A DNA stretch of 64,000 bases from Halobacillus litoralis (GTDB lineage Bacteria; Bacillota; Bacilli; Bacillales; Halobacillaceae). The stretch lies in assembly GCF_020524025.1 (NCBI RefSeq), contig NZ_JAIVKN010000002.1:186001-250000 (forward strand), in the 5' to 3' direction. Position 1 is the stretch's first letter. The number at the start of each line of letters is the position of its first letter. The notes below the pieces were generated by a model, which was given only the letters and a program-made list of their open reading frames with translations, searched no databases and was not told where the DNA came from. Positions 33,627 to 44,235 of the stretch are shown one piece after another. The translations under genes were made by a program, and so were the position numbers.

Positions 33627-34321
33627 CGGGCCACCGCCTTTTTACTTGCACGTAACCTGCCGTCTTCAAAACGGATGGTGCGGTCAGCAATAGCTGCTAC
33701 CTCTTCATCGTGAGTAATGATAACAAACGTAATGTTCTCTTCCTTATTGAGCTTCTGAATCATGGAAAGTAATTCCGCTTCTGTTTCCTGATCCAGACTC
33801 CCAGTCGGTTCGTCAGCGAGAATAATCGGTGGATGAGCAATGAGGGCACGTGCTACAGAGACGCGCTGCTGCTGGCCTCCGGAAAGCTCTGAAGGGTAAT
33901 GATCCCGAATGGAAGCGAGTCCGACCTTCTCTACCATCTCTTCCACTCTGCGGGCGCGATCTCGTTTGTCCACGCCTTTCATAACTAATGGAAGTTCGAT
34001 ATTTTCATAAGCCGTCATACTTTGAATGAGCTGAAAGCTTTGAAAGATGAAGCCAAGGTTATCTGAGCGGAAATCTGCCCAGTCGGACTCTTTATAATGA
34101 GTTACCTGCTCCCCTTTTATAAATAACTCCCCTTCTGTCGGTTTTATGTAGCCGCTCATCAAGTTGAGTAACGTAGATTTTCCAGAGCCACTTCGTCCAA
34201 CAATAGAGACAATTTCCCCTTTTTTAATAGATAACTGGATATCTTTTAAAACAGGAACTTCCTGCTGCTTATTCTTTTTTCCTACATAAAAGGAATGCGA
34301 TAGGTCTTTGACTTCAATCAT
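33623..34321 (-). CDS. ABC transporter ATPase (MacB/LolD family)
   Basis: 232 residues. Walker A GRSGSGKST (about 41-49), Q-loop IFQSFQLI, signature LSGGQQQR, Walker B PIILADEPTGSLD and switch His in VIITHDEE are all intact. The SLDQETE segment after Walker B fits the LolD/MacB subfamily. It is the first gene of a two-gene unit with the FtsX-type permease. No two-component system of the BceRS kind adjoins it. Confidence 0.93.
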   Translation of the reverse strand: MIEVKDLSHSFYVGKKNKQQEVPVLKDIQLSIKKGEIVSIVGRSGSGKSTLLNLMSGYIKPTEGELFIKGEQVTHYKESDWADFRSDNLGFIFQSFQLIQSMTAYENIELPLVMKGVDKRDRARRVEEMVEKVGLASIRDHYPSELSGGQQQRVSVARALIAHPPIILADEPTGSLDQETEAELLSMIQKLNKEENITFVIITHDEEVAAIADRTIRFEDGRLRASKKAVAR

Positions 34322-34481
34322 GATTTACTTCCTCCCCGTTTCATCGTTCTACTTCTAAGACGACGAAAAACAGCCAGACATTTCATTTTTTTACAATTTT
34401 TTATTTTTTGCCTTATGCTCCGGAACATGTAGACCATGTTAAAATTACGTACAGTCCCATTTTCTTACTTAGGAGGATTTC

Positions 34482-34730
34482 ATGAATCAACCAAAAAAAT
34501 GGCCATGGATCGTCACTTTGATGACCGCTTTCTTTTTTACTTCCATGTTGTATGTGCAGGTTTCGACATATTCCATACTTCCTGCAAACGAGGGAGGAAT
34601 GAGTTTCTGGAAGAGTTTTGGTCATATCTGGACTTCTTCCTTTTGGTTTTATGGAAGTTTCATCTCCGCTCTGTACCTTTTGTTCTTGTTTTTAACAGCT
34701 TTAATTAAACGCTATGTTAAGCCTCTATGA
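34482..34730 (+). CDS. Small two-helix membrane protein
   Basis: 82 residues with two membrane helices (about 9-28 and 52-75) separated by a loop (ILPANEGGMSFWKSFG). The ATG follows an ideal AGGAGG with 5-base spacing, which is the main support for this being a gene. No family recognised. It is divergent from the ABC exporter and convergent with the LacI gene. Confidence 0.75.
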   Translation: MNQPKKWPWIVTLMTAFFFTSMLYVQVSTYSILPANEGGMSFWKSFGHIWTSSFWFYGSFISALYLLFLFLTALIKRYVKPL

Positions 34731-34799
34731 TATTTCAAATAAGATCTCGTATTCCATAAGACCCTGCTTAAGTCTTCCATAAGCTTTGATGTAAACGAA

Positions 34800-34834
34800 A
34801 AAAGCCCGACTAAAGTTTAAACTTTAGTCGGACC
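34800..34834 (-). terminator. Terminator of the LacI-family gene
   Basis: Minus strand GTCCGACTAAAGT pairs with ACTTTAGTCGGGC, followed by a T-run. The hairpin contains the end of the coding region. Confidence 0.85.
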
Positions 34835-35854
34835 TTCCTTTTCTTTCGTCGATAAGCGGTATTTAATATCAAACGGAACAATAATCCGTTTCGCCGGCTC
34901 TTCTTTATTTTTTACTTTTTCAATTAAACACTTGGCTGCCTGACTACCGAGACTGTAGATATGAATATCAACCGTCGTTAAAGGCGGGCGGGTCATTTCA
35001 GCTAAGTAAACGTTGTTAAAACTGACAATCGACACGTCTTCCGGCACCCGTTTATCAAACTCTTCCAGCATGTTCACAACACCAATACTCATCAAATCAT
35101 CCGCAATCACCATACCAGTTGGAGGTTCTGGTAACGCAAGCAGCTGCTCCACTGCTTCCCGCCCTCCCGATTTTAAAAATTCGGTGTGAATGGTGTATTC
35201 ATCCAAGCAGACAAGGTCCGCCTCTCTTAAAGCTTGCTCATATCCCCGCATTCGATCAATGGTTACCACACGTTCCTTCGATCCGCCAATAAAAGCGATA
35301 CGCTCATGGCCAAGATCGATCAAATGATTGGTCACTTCTTTTCCTGCTCTTTGATTGTCATTGTCGACGTGGGTAATCTCATCTACACGTTCGGAGGGCT
35401 TACCGACAACTACAAAGGGAAAGTTCTGTTCCAGCAAAAAGTGAATAATAGCATCATTGACCTGGGAGTAAAGGAGAAGAATACCATCCGTCCGGCGGCT
35501 GTACACCATGCCTTCAACCGCTGTGAGCATTTCCTCATCCGTTTCCCCTGTACATAACATAATGGCATAATCCATCTCATGCGCAACCGCACTAATGCCT
35601 CGAAGCACTTCAGGAAAAAAAGGATTTTGCAAAGCTTTGTCTGCGCTGGACGGCAGAACGACACCAAGCGATTGAGTGGAGCGGTTGGCTAAGCTTCTCG
35701 CATTTGCATTGGGATGGTAGCCCAAATCCTTCATCGCTTTCTTGACGCGCTTTTTGGTGGCGGGGCTGATCCTTGGATGGTCCGCAATGACACGTGAGAC
35801 TGTGGATGGTGCTACCCCTGCAGCTTTAGCTACTTCCTTAATAGTTACTCCCAT
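34817..35854 (-). CDS. LacI family transcriptional regulator (MalR-like)
   Basis: 345 residues. The N-terminal HTH is MGVTIKEVAKAAGVAPSTVSRVIADHP (given in two parts: VTIKEVAKAAGV and PSTVSRVIADHP) with hinge NANARSLANR at about 50-60. A periplasmic-binding-protein-like sensor follows (about 62-340). It is divergent from the cyclomaltodextrinase gene, so a maltodextrin-responsive repressor is likely. The ATG at 35854 follows GGTGATCG; a GTG three codons earlier lies in that site. Confidence 0.9.
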   Translation of the reverse strand: MGVTIKEVAKAAGVAPSTVSRVIADHPRISPATKKRVKKAMKDLGYHPNANARSLANRSTQSLGVVLPSSADKALQNPFFPEVLRGISAVAHEMDYAIMLCTGETDEEMLTAVEGMVYSRRTDGILLLYSQVNDAIIHFLLEQNFPFVVVGKPSERVDEITHVDNDNQRAGKEVTNHLIDLGHERIAFIGGSKERVVTIDRMRGYEQALREADLVCLDEYTIHTEFLKSGGREAVEQLLALPEPPTGMVIADDLMSIGVVNMLEEFDKRVPEDVSIVSFNNVYLAEMTRPPLTTVDIHIYSLGSQAAKCLIEKVKNKEEPAKRIIVPFDIKYRLSTKEKEGPTKV

Positions 35855-37906
<2,052 letters not shown>

Positions 37907-37968
37907 GGAAGACATCAGCATCTTCAAAGACCTGAGCTTCCATTACCCGGGCAATTTTATGCTGCCAG

Positions 37969-38001
37969 TAAAAAGGTCAGTCATGTAGATGACTGACCTT
38001 T
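37969..38001. terminator. Terminator between cyclomaltodextrinase and arsA-like genes
   Basis: AAAGGTCAGTCAT pairs with ATGACTGACCTTT over GTAG, with A-run left and T-run right, so it can serve both convergent transcripts. Confidence 0.85.
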
Positions 38002-38951
38002 TATTTCTGCACTGAAACCAGCGATTTGAAGTGCTGTGAAAAAATTTTAAGCTGGTCCTTATCCGCTATATCCTCTTCAAACAAGGGTACGTTTACAAGA
38101 CGCTGCTCTTTAAATAAGTTTTCGATCTCATCCAAATATACCTTTTCCTGTTTTCTTCTTTTCTCAAGGAACGCCCCGTCTGCATGGGACGGCAGAACCT
38201 TATTAACAATCAGCGTTTTCACATGGAGATTGTGCTGCTGTAATTGACGCACAGCTTTTTGTGTTTCTAAAATAGGCAGGCGTTCTGGTATGAGAACAAA
38301 AGCAAATCCCGTCTGTTCTGGATCCAGGATGATCTCCCTCACAGCAGAGAACTTCTCTCTTCTCTTTTGCAGGACGTCATAAATGGGATCGTCTACAGGC
38401 TCACCGTCATTCAATAGCTGGGTGTAGTTGTTGTTCATCGTCTTCCGTCTCTCCAGCATCCCATCCATCCAGACTCCCATGAGCTCTGGTAAGGTCAATA
38501 ACCGAATGGTATGACCGGTAGGTGCCGTATCAAAGACAATCTTATCAAATTGATTTCCTTCTTCCAGAATAATAGAAATTAAGCGATCAAATAAAGCGGC
38601 TTCATCAGCTCCCGGAGAAGCACTGGCCATATCAATTTGTCTATGTACTTCTTCCACCATTTTCGTTTTGACAAGTCCCTCCAGATTATCCTTTACCCCT
38701 TCAATGTATCTTTTCGATTCATGATGAGGATCAATTTCAATTCCCCATAAATTTTTCATCAGATTCGTTTTCTCATGGGAAAGTGATGTATGAAAAATGT
38801 CACCAAGGTTATGTGCTGGATCTGTCGATACGACAAGAGTCTGATTTCCTTCTTCAGCAAGAGTGACAGCAAGCGCGGCGGAGGAGGTCGATTTTCCAAC
38901 CCCTCCCTTTCCACCAACGAATATAATTTTATTTTCATTTATCGTTTTCAC
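38001..38951 (-). CDS. ArsA/Get3-like P-loop ATPase
   Basis: 316 residues, a single-domain ArsA-family ATPase. The deviant Walker A is GGKGGVGKSTSSAA near residues 13-26, with the A-loop/switch segment STDPAHNLGDIF and the IVFDTAPTGHTIRLL switch II. There is no ArsB, ArsC or ArsR in the window, so arsenite efflux is unlikely. The start is GTG at 38951, 6 bases after AGGAGG, which itself overlaps the stop region of the 88-residue gene. It is the last gene of a three-gene unit with two small Cys-Cys proteins. Confidence 0.9.
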   Translation of the reverse strand: MKTINENKIIFVGGKGGVGKSTSSAALAVTLAEEGNQTLVVSTDPAHNLGDIFHTSLSHEKTNLMKNLWGIEIDPHHESKRYIEGVKDNLEGLVKTKMVEEVHRQIDMASASPGADEAALFDRLISIILEEGNQFDKIVFDTAPTGHTIRLLTLPELMGVWMDGMLERRKTMNNNYTQLLNDGEPVDDPIYDVLQKRREKFSAVREIILDPEQTGFAFVLIPERLPILETQKAVRQLQQHNLHVKTLIVNKVLPSHADGAFLEKRRKQEKVYLDEIENLFKEQRLVNVPLFEEDIADKDQLKIFSQHFKSLVSVQK

Positions 38952-38963
38952 ATTCTACCTCCT

Positions 38964-39230
38964 CTAGCAGCAGCGAATACCATCGAGTGGGGACTTCTCC
39001 ATCCCCATCCTTAAGTGCCAATCATGGAATTTTTCTATAATATACGGGTAAAGCTCTAAAGTATAGTAAAATGCGGGGTTCGGAATACCGAGCATATCGG
39101 AATAGAGGAGCAGTAGAAAGAGATCCTCCTCATCCCTTAATTCCCTTGCAATCTCCTGCTTATGGGGAAGACTCAGCACTTCATCATATACTTGTAGAAT
39201 TTTCTTAAACGTCTCTTTCATTTCCATCAT
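38964..39230 (-). CDS. Small protein ending in Cys-Cys (cory-CC-star type)
   Basis: 88 residues, helical, ending GIRCC followed at once by the stop. A terminal Cys-Cys pair next to an ArsA-like ATPase fits what I recall as the NCBI 'cory-CC-star' family; that name is from memory. Segments KEIARELRDEEDLFLL and NPAFYYTLELYPYIIEKFHD are conserved-looking. It may be a client, adaptor or metal/redox carrier of the ATPase. It starts 9 bases after the upstream gene; ATG 39230 or 39227 are both possible after GGGGGAG. Confidence 0.75.
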   Translation of the reverse strand: MMEMKETFKKILQVYDEVLSLPHKQEIARELRDEEDLFLLLLYSDMLGIPNPAFYYTLELYPYIIEKFHDWHLRMGMEKSPLDGIRCC

Positions 39231-39239
39231 TCTCCCCCT

Positions 39240-39623
39240 TTATCTCTCAAGTTTTGTTTTTAACCTTTCTTCATAATCAGCCTGACTATTCACCAGTTCC
39301 CCATCTATAAAAACAGCATTGTATTTAATATGGAATACCGTATATTTCAATGCTTTCACAAGTGTGATATTTCTTTTCTTTACGTGTCTTGTAAAATAGA
39401 CAAATACAGCAAGTAGGTTTCTGGGATCAAGGAAATTAATATCGACTTCGTCTCCAAACTGTTCGTTGGTAGTTTGATAGATCACCTGTAACCGTCTCCG
39501 GTCTTCATCGTGGTGACTGAACTCATCTTCCATATGAATCAACCCATCAGGATCACTGCAAATTCCTCCGCAGCATCCCATCCCAATCTCTTTTTCAGGA
39601 CGAATCATCATGACATCCACCAT
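39240..39623 (-). CDS. Small protein with CCGGICS motif, first gene of the ArsA-like unit
   Basis: 127 residues. A cysteine cluster MGCCGGICSDPDG sits at about 15-27, followed by an acidic His-rich stretch (EDEFSHHDEDRRRL) and a mixed alpha/beta C-terminal part (LLAVFVYFTRHVKKRNITLV). I do not know the family. Three cysteines in CCGGIC could bind a metal or form a redox centre. AAGGAGG stands 7 bases before the ATG. It is the first gene of the unit 39623-38001, immediately downstream of a structured RNA (39655-39725). Confidence 0.75.
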   Translation of the reverse strand: MVDVMMIRPEKEIGMGCCGGICSDPDGLIHMEDEFSHHDEDRRRLQVIYQTTNEQFGDEVDINFLDPRNLLAVFVYFTRHVKKRNITLVKALKYTVFHIKYNAVFIDGELVNSQADYEERLKTKLER

Positions 39624-39654
39624 GGATATTCCTCCTTGATTTTAATAGAGGCTA

Positions 39655-39725
39655 AGAAAAAGCGCCCTTTCAGCGGTCTTGGGTTGACCACTGGGTACCA
39701 ACCTTTCACACTGCCAAAAGGGCAC
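39655..39725 (-). other. Structured leader upstream of the ArsA-like unit
   Basis: On the minus strand GCCCTTT (39717-39723) pairs with AAAGGGC (39664-39670), enclosing an 8-pair stem CAGTGGTC/GACCGCTG and an alternative GGTTG/CAACC pairing, and is followed by GCTTTTTCTT. It looks like a branched terminator or attenuator, 32 bases before the first gene of the unit. It could instead be a second terminator of cstA. No known riboswitch class was recognised. Confidence 0.5.
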
Positions 39726-39755
39726 GGATTTTTCTATATCAGTCGTGTTTTAGTC

Positions 39756-39781
39756 AAAAGAGGACTCCCATCCTCTTCTTT
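39756..39781 (-). terminator. Terminator of cstA
   Basis: Minus strand AAGAGGA pairs with TCCTCTT over a 6-base loop, followed by TT; about 22 bases after the cstA stop. Confidence 0.65.
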
Positions 39782-39802
39782 TATTAAATAAGTAGTTAGA
39801 CA

Positions 39803-41539
39803 TTACGCGCTCTTTTCAATCGAATCATTTTTATCTTTTGAGATAGCGGAAACAGCTGTTATTAATATCCAGAATGTAAAGACGAGAATGATGGCACCGA
39901 ACGTAAACAGCATCCAGTCACTTCCTTCATTCCAAGGCGCCCACTCTGTCGTGACCTGATCAATCATGGCCCATAACGTCATAAACATGAGGAATACCAT
40001 AGGGATGATCGTCGGCAGATAATTGCGTCCCTGCCGCTTTAACCAGATGGATATCAGCAGCAGGCTGATACCTGCAAGCAGCTGATTCGACGTCCCAAAC
40101 AACGGCCATAGAAGATAGCCTCCTGATCCGAATCCTTTGGGACCTTGAGGAATCAGCGTTAAGGCTGCACTGGAAACAACTGCAGCTGTAGTGGCTACAT
40201 GAGTTTTCGTTAAAGGCTTAATCTTATACTCCATCCCTAATTCCGCAATAATATAACGCATTAACCGGACAGAAGAATCCAGCGTTGTTGCAGCGAAGCT
40301 TACCACGATAACAGATACAATAGTCGCTGCTACTGAGGCTGGGATGCCAAGACCGGTAGCAAGCTGTCCGGCTCCTTGAATAAACACGCCAAGTCCTGCA
40401 CCGCTTGCAGCAGCAAAACCGCTGTAGGTTGCCGTAAACTCTCCAGCTGTAGGGAAAAACGTTACGACAGCTATAATAGCAACTAAAGCAAGGGCACCTT
40501 CACCAACAGACCCTAAATACCCGACAAATCTCGCGTCTGCTTCATTATTTAACTGCTTGGATGAAGTTCCTGAAGATACTAGACCATGAAAACCAGAGAT
40601 CGCTCCACATGCAATGGTGATAAAGAGGAGCGGGAACCATGAAGTGTCTGCAGAAGCATTGGTTACAGGCGCAGTGACTTCAGGGTTTGAAAACAATAAG
40701 CCAAGATATAAAAGAGCAAGACCAACAATCAACTGGTGTGAATTAATATAGTCACGCGGCTGCAATAGTTTCCATACTGGTAAGGTGGAAGCAATATACA
40801 CATAAACCATCAGCACAACAATCCAGACGAAGAAAGCCATGGATGTTGCATTTAAACCAAATAACGTTGTTGCTCCTTCCCCGCCAAAATAGCGGACTAA
40901 GTCTATCTGTAACGCTGGAACATAGCTTGCTACTATGGCAGAAAGATACATAACAGCCAGTGCCACAATGGATGGCAGAAGCATCCCGCCCTGTCTTTTA
41001 TACACATGGTAGCCGATCCACACGGCAAGCGGAATTTGGATAAATACAGATAGGACACTCGCTGGAAAAGAAATGAACAAGTTTGCAATAACCCAGGCAA
41101 ATACGGCGTTAACCATTAATACAAGGAGTAGAATAATAAATAAGAACAACACTTTTGCTTTTTGACCGATCAACTTACTTGCAAGTGTTCCAATGGACTG
41201 CCCTTTATTTCTTACCGACAGCACTAATGTACCGAAATCATGGACGCCGGCAGCGAAGACCGTTCCAAGCAGGACCCAGAGCACAGCGGGCAGCCAGCCC
41301 CAATAAACTGCGATGGCCGGTCCTACAATCGGGGCTGCACCAGCGACAGACGTAAAATGGTGTCCCCATAAGACAAATTTGTTTGTTGGTACAAAGTCGA
41401 CCCCATCTTTATATTGATGGGCAGGTGTTACATAATTTGGATCCAGACGATAGATCTTCTCTGCTATAATTTTTGAATAATAGCGATAGCCAAGAAAAAA
41501 GACAAGTCCTCCTACAACAGCCAGCCAAATACCACTCAC
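39803..41539 (-). CDS. cstA: Carbon starvation protein CstA (peptide/pyruvate transporter family)
   Basis: 578 residues with about sixteen membrane helices. The conserved CstA segments PTNKFVLWGHHFTSVAGAAP and IVGPAIAVYWGWLPAVLWV lie at about 51-90, and ISGFHGLVSSGTSSKQ at about 320. The family imports peptides or pyruvate under carbon limitation. A perfect cre site 20 bases upstream (41558-41572) fits CcpA repression as known for B. subtilis cstA. Single gene. Confidence 0.93.
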   Translation of the reverse strand: MSGIWLAVVGGLVFFLGYRYYSKIIAEKIYRLDPNYVTPAHQYKDGVDFVPTNKFVLWGHHFTSVAGAAPIVGPAIAVYWGWLPAVLWVLLGTVFAAGVHDFGTLVLSVRNKGQSIGTLASKLIGQKAKVLFLFIILLLVLMVNAVFAWVIANLFISFPASVLSVFIQIPLAVWIGYHVYKRQGGMLLPSIVALAVMYLSAIVASYVPALQIDLVRYFGGEGATTLFGLNATSMAFFVWIVVLMVYVYIASTLPVWKLLQPRDYINSHQLIVGLALLYLGLLFSNPEVTAPVTNASADTSWFPLLFITIACGAISGFHGLVSSGTSSKQLNNEADARFVGYLGSVGEGALALVAIIAVVTFFPTAGEFTATYSGFAAASGAGLGVFIQGAGQLATGLGIPASVAATIVSVIVVSFAATTLDSSVRLMRYIIAELGMEYKIKPLTKTHVATTAAVVSSAALTLIPQGPKGFGSGGYLLWPLFGTSNQLLAGISLLLISIWLKRQGRNYLPTIIPMVFLMFMTLWAMIDQVTTEWAPWNEGSDWMLFTFGAIILVFTFWILITAVSAISKDKNDSIEKSA

Positions 41540-41557
41540 ACTAACACTCCCCTTTTA

Positions 41558-41572
41558 TGTATACGCTTACAT
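41558..41572 (-). promoter_or_regulatory. cre site before cstA
   Basis: Minus strand ATGTAAGCGTATACA matches WTGNAANCGNWNNCW at every fixed position, 19 bases before the cstA start, where a bound CcpA would block transcription. Confidence 0.75.
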
Positions 41573-41881
41573 ATTAAGGATATTATACACCATATTTCGT
41601 CAAATCTTCAATGAAATTTACAGATTTATCAGAAAATAATAAGTTTTTAAATGACCCCTTCCAGAAACCATTCATTAGATTTATAGAATGTTAGTAAAAG
41701 GTTTATGTAATGTCTCTGCCCCCCTTCTGATGCCATCTGAGAAATTCTTTATAAGTAGTCCTCTTTCAAAAAGCGCTTAAAAATCTCCCTTTTCTACCTC
41801 CATGAAAACCCTGAGGAAAAGAAATAGTCTGCAGAAAACATGGGGGTTCTCACCAACTTTTTCTTCATGCAGTAGATTTAG

Positions 41882-41910
41882 TTGACGTTATGCAGGGGAT
41901 TCGCTATATT
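41882..41910 (+). promoter_or_regulatory. SigA promoter of the riboswitch-exchanger transcript
   Basis: TTGACG (41882-41887), 17 bases, TATATT (41905-41910). Transcription would start just before the aptamer. Confidence 0.8.
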
Positions 41911-41917
41911 AATAGTA

Positions 41918-42048
41918 ACAAGGGGAGTAGCGACCGTTGATAAAACGGCTGATAAATCGTCATTTCGGTGTATAACCTGGTTTATCAAACTATGACCATA
42001 GTACGCAAGACCTTGGCCTGAATCACGGGCCGAGGTCTTTTTTTTATG
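41918..42048 (+). ncRNA. yybP-ykoY manganese riboswitch
   Basis: The aptamer opens AAGGGGAGTAGCG and closes ACGCAAGACCTT, with the internal TCGTCATTTCGGTG segment; all three match the B. subtilis yybP leader. The closing strand GACCTTGGCC overlaps a terminator hairpin with GGCCGAGGTC, followed by a T-run (to 42048). When Mn2+ folds the aptamer, the GACCTT strand is held in it and the terminator cannot form, so the switch turns expression on. The class responds to Mn2+ (established). Confidence 0.92.
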
Positions 42049-42086
42049 GAAGACACGGCTCAGAAAACAAAAAAGGAGACAGATTC

Positions 42087-43052
42087 ATGATATTTCTAAC
42101 ATTCACAGTTTCTGCCATTATTGTAGTTCTAGCCGCCATCCAGCTCAACCGTTTTGGTGATGTAATTAGTAGAAAATCCACTTTGAGCGGTGCTGTTGTA
42201 GGAACATTTCTTATCGCTGGTGCAACTTCACTGCCTGAACTCACGACCAGCTTAACGGCCGTTTATATTGATAACCCCGATATTGCCGTTGGTAACATGC
42301 TGGGCAGTAATGTGTTTAATCTGCTTATAATAGCTGCTGTTGATACAATTTATCGAAAAAAGAAGATGTTCAACTCTATTGATCAGCAACAGCACCTTCC
42401 CGCTGCTGTTGCAGGAATCATTTTCACTTTAGTTATTGTCGCTGCTCTCATTCTGAACCTTAATATTTCCCTGTTCAATATTGGAATAGAGATGTTTATC
42501 CTCATCGCTTTATATATTGTAACGATTAAGATCTTCAACAGGCAGGAAGAGGAGGAAATGGATGAAGCGGCAGCAGTTGGTAAAGATTATTCTTTAAAGA
42601 CAGCAGTCATTGGGTTTATCATTTCTGCTGTTGTGGTCTTTGCTGCCGGCAGTGCGCTTTCGATATCAGGAGATCAGATCGCCCAGCAGACAGGGATGAG
42701 CTCAAGCTTTGTGGGCAGCTTCTTAATTGCCGCCTCCACCTCTTTACCTGAACTCGTCACGGTTCTTGTCGCTTTTAAACTCGCAAACTACGGCATGGCT
42801 CTTGGTTCAATACTGGGCAGTAACTTATTTAATCTGCAATTACTAGCTGTGACAGATTTGTTTTATCGCAAAGGACCCATCTTACAGGCCCTGTCAACCA
42901 CCCATCTGCCTATTGCCTTATTAAGTATTGTGATGCTTCTGCTTACTGTCTTTCTCTTAAATCGAAAACCTAAAAGGAATACCGCCCTTTACGCAGCACC
43001 GTCGTTTGCGATGATCGTTCTTTATTTCATTGCATCTTACAATATGTTTTAA
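42087..43052 (+). CDS. CaCA family cation exchanger (YrbG-like), riboswitch controlled
   Basis: 321 residues with about ten membrane helices in two inverted halves. The two alpha-repeats are visible: GTFLIAGATSLPELTTSL and GNMLGSNVFNLL in the first, GSFLIAASTSLPELVTVL and GSILGSNLFNLQ in the second, with the metal-coordinating Glu of each PEL motif. The family is annotated as Na+/Ca2+ antiporter. The Mn2+ riboswitch 40 bases upstream argues that the physiological task here is Mn2+ export. AAAAGGAG precedes the ATG. Confidence 0.92.
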   Translation: MIFLTFTVSAIIVVLAAIQLNRFGDVISRKSTLSGAVVGTFLIAGATSLPELTTSLTAVYIDNPDIAVGNMLGSNVFNLLIIAAVDTIYRKKKMFNSIDQQQHLPAAVAGIIFTLVIVAALILNLNISLFNIGIEMFILIALYIVTIKIFNRQEEEEMDEAAAVGKDYSLKTAVIGFIISAVVVFAAGSALSISGDQIAQQTGMSSSFVGSFLIAASTSLPELVTVLVAFKLANYGMALGSILGSNLFNLQLLAVTDLFYRKGPILQALSTTHLPIALLSIVMLLLTVFLLNRKPKRNTALYAAPSFAMIVLYFIASYNMF

Positions 43053-43131
43053 AGTACATTCTTTGAACAATTTCCAATAGTCCTTTTTCCACCTTTGGAA
43101 AAGGGGTATTAAAAAGATAAGGAGGAGAAAT

Positions 43132-43434
43132 ATGGAATTCAATCCGAATCTACTTATCCTTGGTGTGGCTTTGTTGGTTCTGTCTTATTTTGTAGGCGTG
43201 AAAAAGCAGACCTGGATGTTAAGTGGATATAACAAGAGCAAAGTCAAAGACAAAGACAAGTTAACGAAAATTATGGGAGGTTACAACCTTCTTGCAGGCG
43301 GAATTTTATTTATACTTTCGTTCGTATTCACAGATACCAGCAATCGTGCTGCAGAAATCTCTATAATTCTTCCGATCGTTTTAGGCTACATTCTTATTTC
43401 CATTTATGTTCAGGTCAGAATGGTAAAAAGGTAG
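43132..43434 (+). CDS. DUF3784 small membrane protein
   Basis: 100 residues with three membrane helices. The segment MLSGYNKSKVKDKDKLTKIM after helix 1 is the DUF3784 signature. Function unknown. It has a good GGAGGAG site and lies 79 bases after the exchanger, so it may be on the riboswitch-controlled transcript. Confidence 0.8.
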   Translation: MEFNPNLLILGVALLVLSYFVGVKKQTWMLSGYNKSKVKDKDKLTKIMGGYNLLAGGILFILSFVFTDTSNRAAEISIILPIVLGYILISIYVQVRMVKR

Positions 43435-43473
43435 TTCATCACCATATAGATGTAAACCAGTAGAAAAGTTAAA

Positions 43474-43513
43474 TGAAAAAAGCAGAAGTGGGATATCCCA
43501 CTTCTGCTTTTTT
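43474..43513. terminator. Bidirectional terminator
   Basis: AAAAAGCAGAAGTGGGA pairs with the complementary arm over TATC, with A-run left and T-run right. It serves both convergent transcripts. Confidence 0.9.
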
Positions 43514-44235
43514 TATAGTACTTTACTTAAAAACTCTACCGTTCTAGGATTTTGAGGGTTTCCAAACAAATTAGCCGGGACATCCTCCTCCATAATAATT
43601 CCTTCATCCATAAACAGAACACGATCTCCCACTTCCCGGGCAAATCCCATTTCGTGCGTCACTACAACCATAGTCATCCCTTCGTGAGCCAGTTCTTTCA
43701 TAACTTCCAGCACATCGCCGACAAGCTCAGGGTCAAGAGCAGAAGTCGGCTCATCGAAAAGCATAATTCTTGGTTCCATTGCCAGCGAACGCGCGATCGC
43801 CACGCGCTGCTTTTGTCCCCCTGATAAACTTTCAGGGTAAGCATCTGCCTTATCGCTGAGCCCTACTTTTTCAAGCAAAGGAACAGCCACTTTCTCTGCT
43901 TCTTTTTTATTCATTTTCTTTACTTTAATTGGTCCGATTGTAATGTTCTCAAGGACGGTTTTATGCGGAAAGAGATTAAAGTGCTGAAAGACCATCCCGA
44001 CACGTGACCGAATATCATTAATATTGATCTTAGGATCGGTCAGGTTATCCCCTTCAATCAGGACGTCCCCTGAAGTGACTTCTTCCAACAAGTTTAAACA
44101 CCTCAGAAATGTACTTTTCCCAGATCCGGATGGACCAATGACGCAGACAACTTCTTTTTCTTTAATTTCCACGTTAATTCCTTTTAATACTTCAAATGAA
44201 CCGAATGATTTGTGTAAGTCTTTCACGCTGATCAT
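43513..44235 (-). CDS. Polar amino acid ABC transporter ATPase (GlnQ type)
   Basis: 240 residues. Walker [10 protein letters not shown] (about 33-41), Q-loop [10 protein letters not shown], signature LSGGQKQR, Walker [15 protein letters not shown] and His-loop VVTHEMGFA are intact; the [13 protein letters not shown] tail is typical of the PAAT family. It is the last gene of the binding protein-permease-ATPase unit and starts on the last base of the permease stop (TAATG). Confidence 0.95.
   Translation of the reverse strand: MISVKDLHKSFGSFEVLKGINVEIKEKEVVCVIGPSGSGKSTFLRCLNLLEEVTSGDVLIEGDNLTDPKININDIRSRVGMVFQHFNLFPHKTVLENITIGPIKVKKMNKKEAEKVAVPLLEKVGLSDKADAYPESLSGGQKQRVAIARSLAMEPRIMLFDEPTSALDPELVGDVLEVMKELAHEGMTMVVVTHEMGFAREVGDRVLFMDEGIIMEEDVPANLFGNPQNPRTVEFLSKVL

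Larger units (their letters stand above)
41540..42086. other. Divergent intergenic region cstA / cation exchanger
   Basis: About 550 bases: cre site near cstA, an AT-rich middle without recognisable genes (about 41600-41870), then the promoter and manganese riboswitch of the exchanger gene. Confidence 0.7.

Noticed and set aside
38001-38951. Arsenite efflux operon
   Set aside because: ArsA-like ATPase only; no ArsB/Acr3, ArsC, ArsD or ArsR is present and partners are different small cysteine proteins.
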